Both the position numbers and the translations under genes were made by a program. A stretch of 64,000 nt of DNA from JAJFUI01 sp039698035 (GTDB lineage: Bacteria; Planctomycetota; Planctomycetia; Pirellulales; Thermoguttaceae). The stretch is taken from the NCBI GenBank assembly GCA_039698035.1, contig JBDKSW010000009.1, forward strand, positions 124,001-188,000. The letters run 5' to 3'. The number at the start of each line of letters is the position of its first letter. The stretch's first letter is position 1. Positions 62,854 through 64,000 of the stretch are shown in pieces. Below the pieces are notes generated by a model. That model was not told where the DNA came from and did not search any database. It saw only the letters and a list, made by a program, of their open reading frames with translations.

Positions 62854-63412
62854 GGTTGTCTCCCCGATACTGAATCTTGTTCGCAAATGGTGACGTTCGG
62901 CAAAATCATCCTGACTTATCGCACACGGCCGCCGCGCCAATGCTTCTCGATCATTCATCATATTCCTCAGGATTCGACGCGACAAGCGTTCGCAGCGATG
63001 GACGGGATCACTCGATCAACCCCTGTCATCGCGCCCCATAGCTTCCTACGAAGCGGCCGGTCGTTTGGTTGTCTTCGGCGGCGTGGGAAACGATGGTCTG
63101 CGGCGACGGCCCTGACAAGTCGGCGGTGGGCCAAACCGCGGCGGTCACTGAAACGTTACGATAAGTCCGTGGCGGATTGCGGCAGTCCGGTCGAGCGTGC
63201 GTTCTACACAGCCAATTCGCTTTGTGCTACAATCCGTCACTGGCAACCGCTTGCTTTACTAGCAACCCTACTGCGCTCTGCGGCAATAAGCAAAGAGCTC
63301 CCGGCTGGCGTTTTGTGGTCAGCGGCCGTTTATGCCGAATGTGAGGCCAATCGGGCTTCGGCAAGCCATGTCTGCGGTCGAACAAGGATCCTTGGCACGA
63401 TTGGAACCCAAA
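62854..63412. other. Intergenic region between Tyr-rich protein and glycosyltransferase
   Basis: About 560 bases. A 214-codon open frame here has no family signature and no ribosome site, and is judged noncoding. A candidate promoter (TACACA at 63205-63210, 17 bases, TACAAT at 63228-63233) faces the glycosyltransferase. Alternative in-frame starts at 63332 and 63368 would extend that gene upstream. Confidence 0.45.
63205..63233 (+). promoter_or_regulatory. Candidate promoter of the glycosyltransferase gene
   Basis: TACACA (63205-63210) and TACAAT (63228-63233) with a 17-base spacer. The -10 box is a 5/6 match. It lies about 180 bases before ATG 63413, or 99 bases before the alternative start at 63332. 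Confidence 0.3.
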
Positions 63413-64000
63413 ATGCCTCATCCCGACCGGACGCTAGTCACCGTGGCCACCTACAACGAGATGGAGAATCTGCCTCGGTTGGTCGAGGAGATTGCCCGGT
63501 ATGTTCCGGACGCGGACATCCTGGTCATTGATGACAACTCGCCGGACGGCACTGGCCAGTGGTGCGACCGGCAGCAGGCTGAAAACCCGCGGCTCCACTG
63601 TTTGCACCGGTCCGGAAAACTGGGGCTTGGCACGGCCATCGTCGCTGGCATGAAGTATGCCGTCGAGCATGGCTATCGGTACATGCTCAACATGGACGCC
63701 GACTTCAGCCACGCGCCGAAGTATTTGCCGGCGATCATTGCTGGCATGGAGTCGCCCAACGGAACGCCGGTTGATGTCATGATCGGCTCGCGTTACGTGT
63801 CTGGCGGCGGCGTGGAAGGGTGGCCCGTTCGGCGGCAACTGATGAGTCGGGCCGTAAACCTGTACGCCCGCTGGTTGCTTGGACTAAAGTCGAAGGACTG
63901 TAGCGGCGCCTACCGTTGCTATCGGACGACGCTTCTGGCCCGTCTCGATTTTGACGCCATACGCAGTCGGGGCTACTCGTTCCAGGAAGAAATCCTCTGG
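63413..64000 (+). CDS. Polyprenol-monophosphomannose synthase-like GT2 glycosyltransferase (runs off window)
   Basis: 196 residues are visible and the gene continues beyond the edge. GT2 nucleotide-sugar motif TLVTVATYNEMENLP, then ADILVIDDNSPDGTG (first Asp motif), LGLGTAIVAGM, the DxD-type MLNMDADFSHAPK and GSRYVSGGGVEGW with the RQLMSRAVNLYARWLLGL-like helix. This matches DPM1/dolichol-phosphate mannosyltransferases. The ATG at 63413 has GGAA upstream; earlier in-frame ATGs are less likely. Confidence 0.88.
   Translation, partial: MPHPDRTLVTVATYNEMENLPRLVEEIARYVPDADILVIDDNSPDGTGQWCDRQQAENPRLHCLHRSGKLGLGTAIVAGMKYAVEHGYRYMLNMDADFSHAPKYLPAIIAGMESPNGTPVDVMIGSRYVSGGGVEGWPVRRQLMSRAVNLYARWLLGLKSKDCSGAYRCYRTTLLARLDFDAIRSRGYSFQEEILW

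Noticed and set aside
62887..63531. 214-codon open frame before the glycosyltransferase
   Set aside because: Its end overlaps the well-supported glycosyltransferase in another frame and no ribosome site or family motif is present.

Overview
The window is GC-rich DNA from a planctomycete, most likely of the Pirellulales type. The evidence is the set of family signatures: a DUF1559 prepilin-like protein, a trypsin-like protease with an SHD1 tail, a giant surface protein with the N-terminal LEPRxxLS motif, a DUF1207 protein, Tat-exported Gfo/Idh/MocA and sugar-isomerase proteins (RRxFL motifs), and an nuo cluster in an unusual order. No phage, insertion sequence or CRISPR array was found. The assignment to the phylum is an inference from gene families; no rRNA gene is present.

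Layout. 1-9 kb: the 5' part of nadB (minus), a 32-residue basic peptide gene, a FabZ-like dehydratase, a 1435-residue exported protein (cyclophilin domain, Ig-like repeats, HExxHxxGxxH protease-like tail), a FabH ketosynthase, a small methyltransferase-like protein, a lipoprotein and csrA. 9.5-21 kb: a respiratory operon in the order nuoI-A-C-D-H-J-K-L-M-N that lacks nuoB, nuoE, nuoF and nuoG, followed 4 bases later by a small helical-bundle protein. 21-34.8 kb: tatD, a methyltransferase, an S1C protease-SHD1 protein, a DUF1207 outer-membrane candidate, an Asp/Glu-rich protein, a DUF1559 protein, a predicted lipoprotein beta-CASP hydrolase, a membrane protein, an ABC-F ATPase, and a pair encoding a small membrane protein and a condensation-fold acyltransferase.

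34.8-47 kb: a Tat-exported oxidoreductase with a sulfatase-modifying-factor-fold protein, divergent apbE, a decayed segment holding an internally deleted MMPL/RND transporter and a degraded KAS III-like gene, a TPR protein, ruvB, a GHL10 glycosidase and an NtrC-type two-component system. 46.6-52.1 kb: a co-directional stress-like group (GNAT, receiver-like protein with Glu in place of the phospho-Asp, TPR protein, otsA-otsB, a soluble histidine kinase, a small holin-like membrane protein). 52.3-57.8 kb: tRNA-Lys(UUU), ubiD, an isomerase, a nucleotide-sugar epimerase and a flavoprotein reductase. 57.9-60.8 kb: the translation/replication operon rplY-pth-rpsF-ssb-rplI, closed by a strong terminator. 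61-64 kb: a cysteine desulfurase, a Tyr-rich repeat protein and the start of a dolichol-phosphate-mannose-synthase-like glycosyltransferase.

Functional themes are energy metabolism (nuo), trehalose synthesis with adjacent signalling proteins, and a large exported proteome. The items most worth follow-up are the cyclophilin/protease giant, the predicted exported beta-CASP enzyme with a Cys-rich insert, the partial complex I operon, the Glu-receiver/trehalose cassette and the decayed lipid-related locus.
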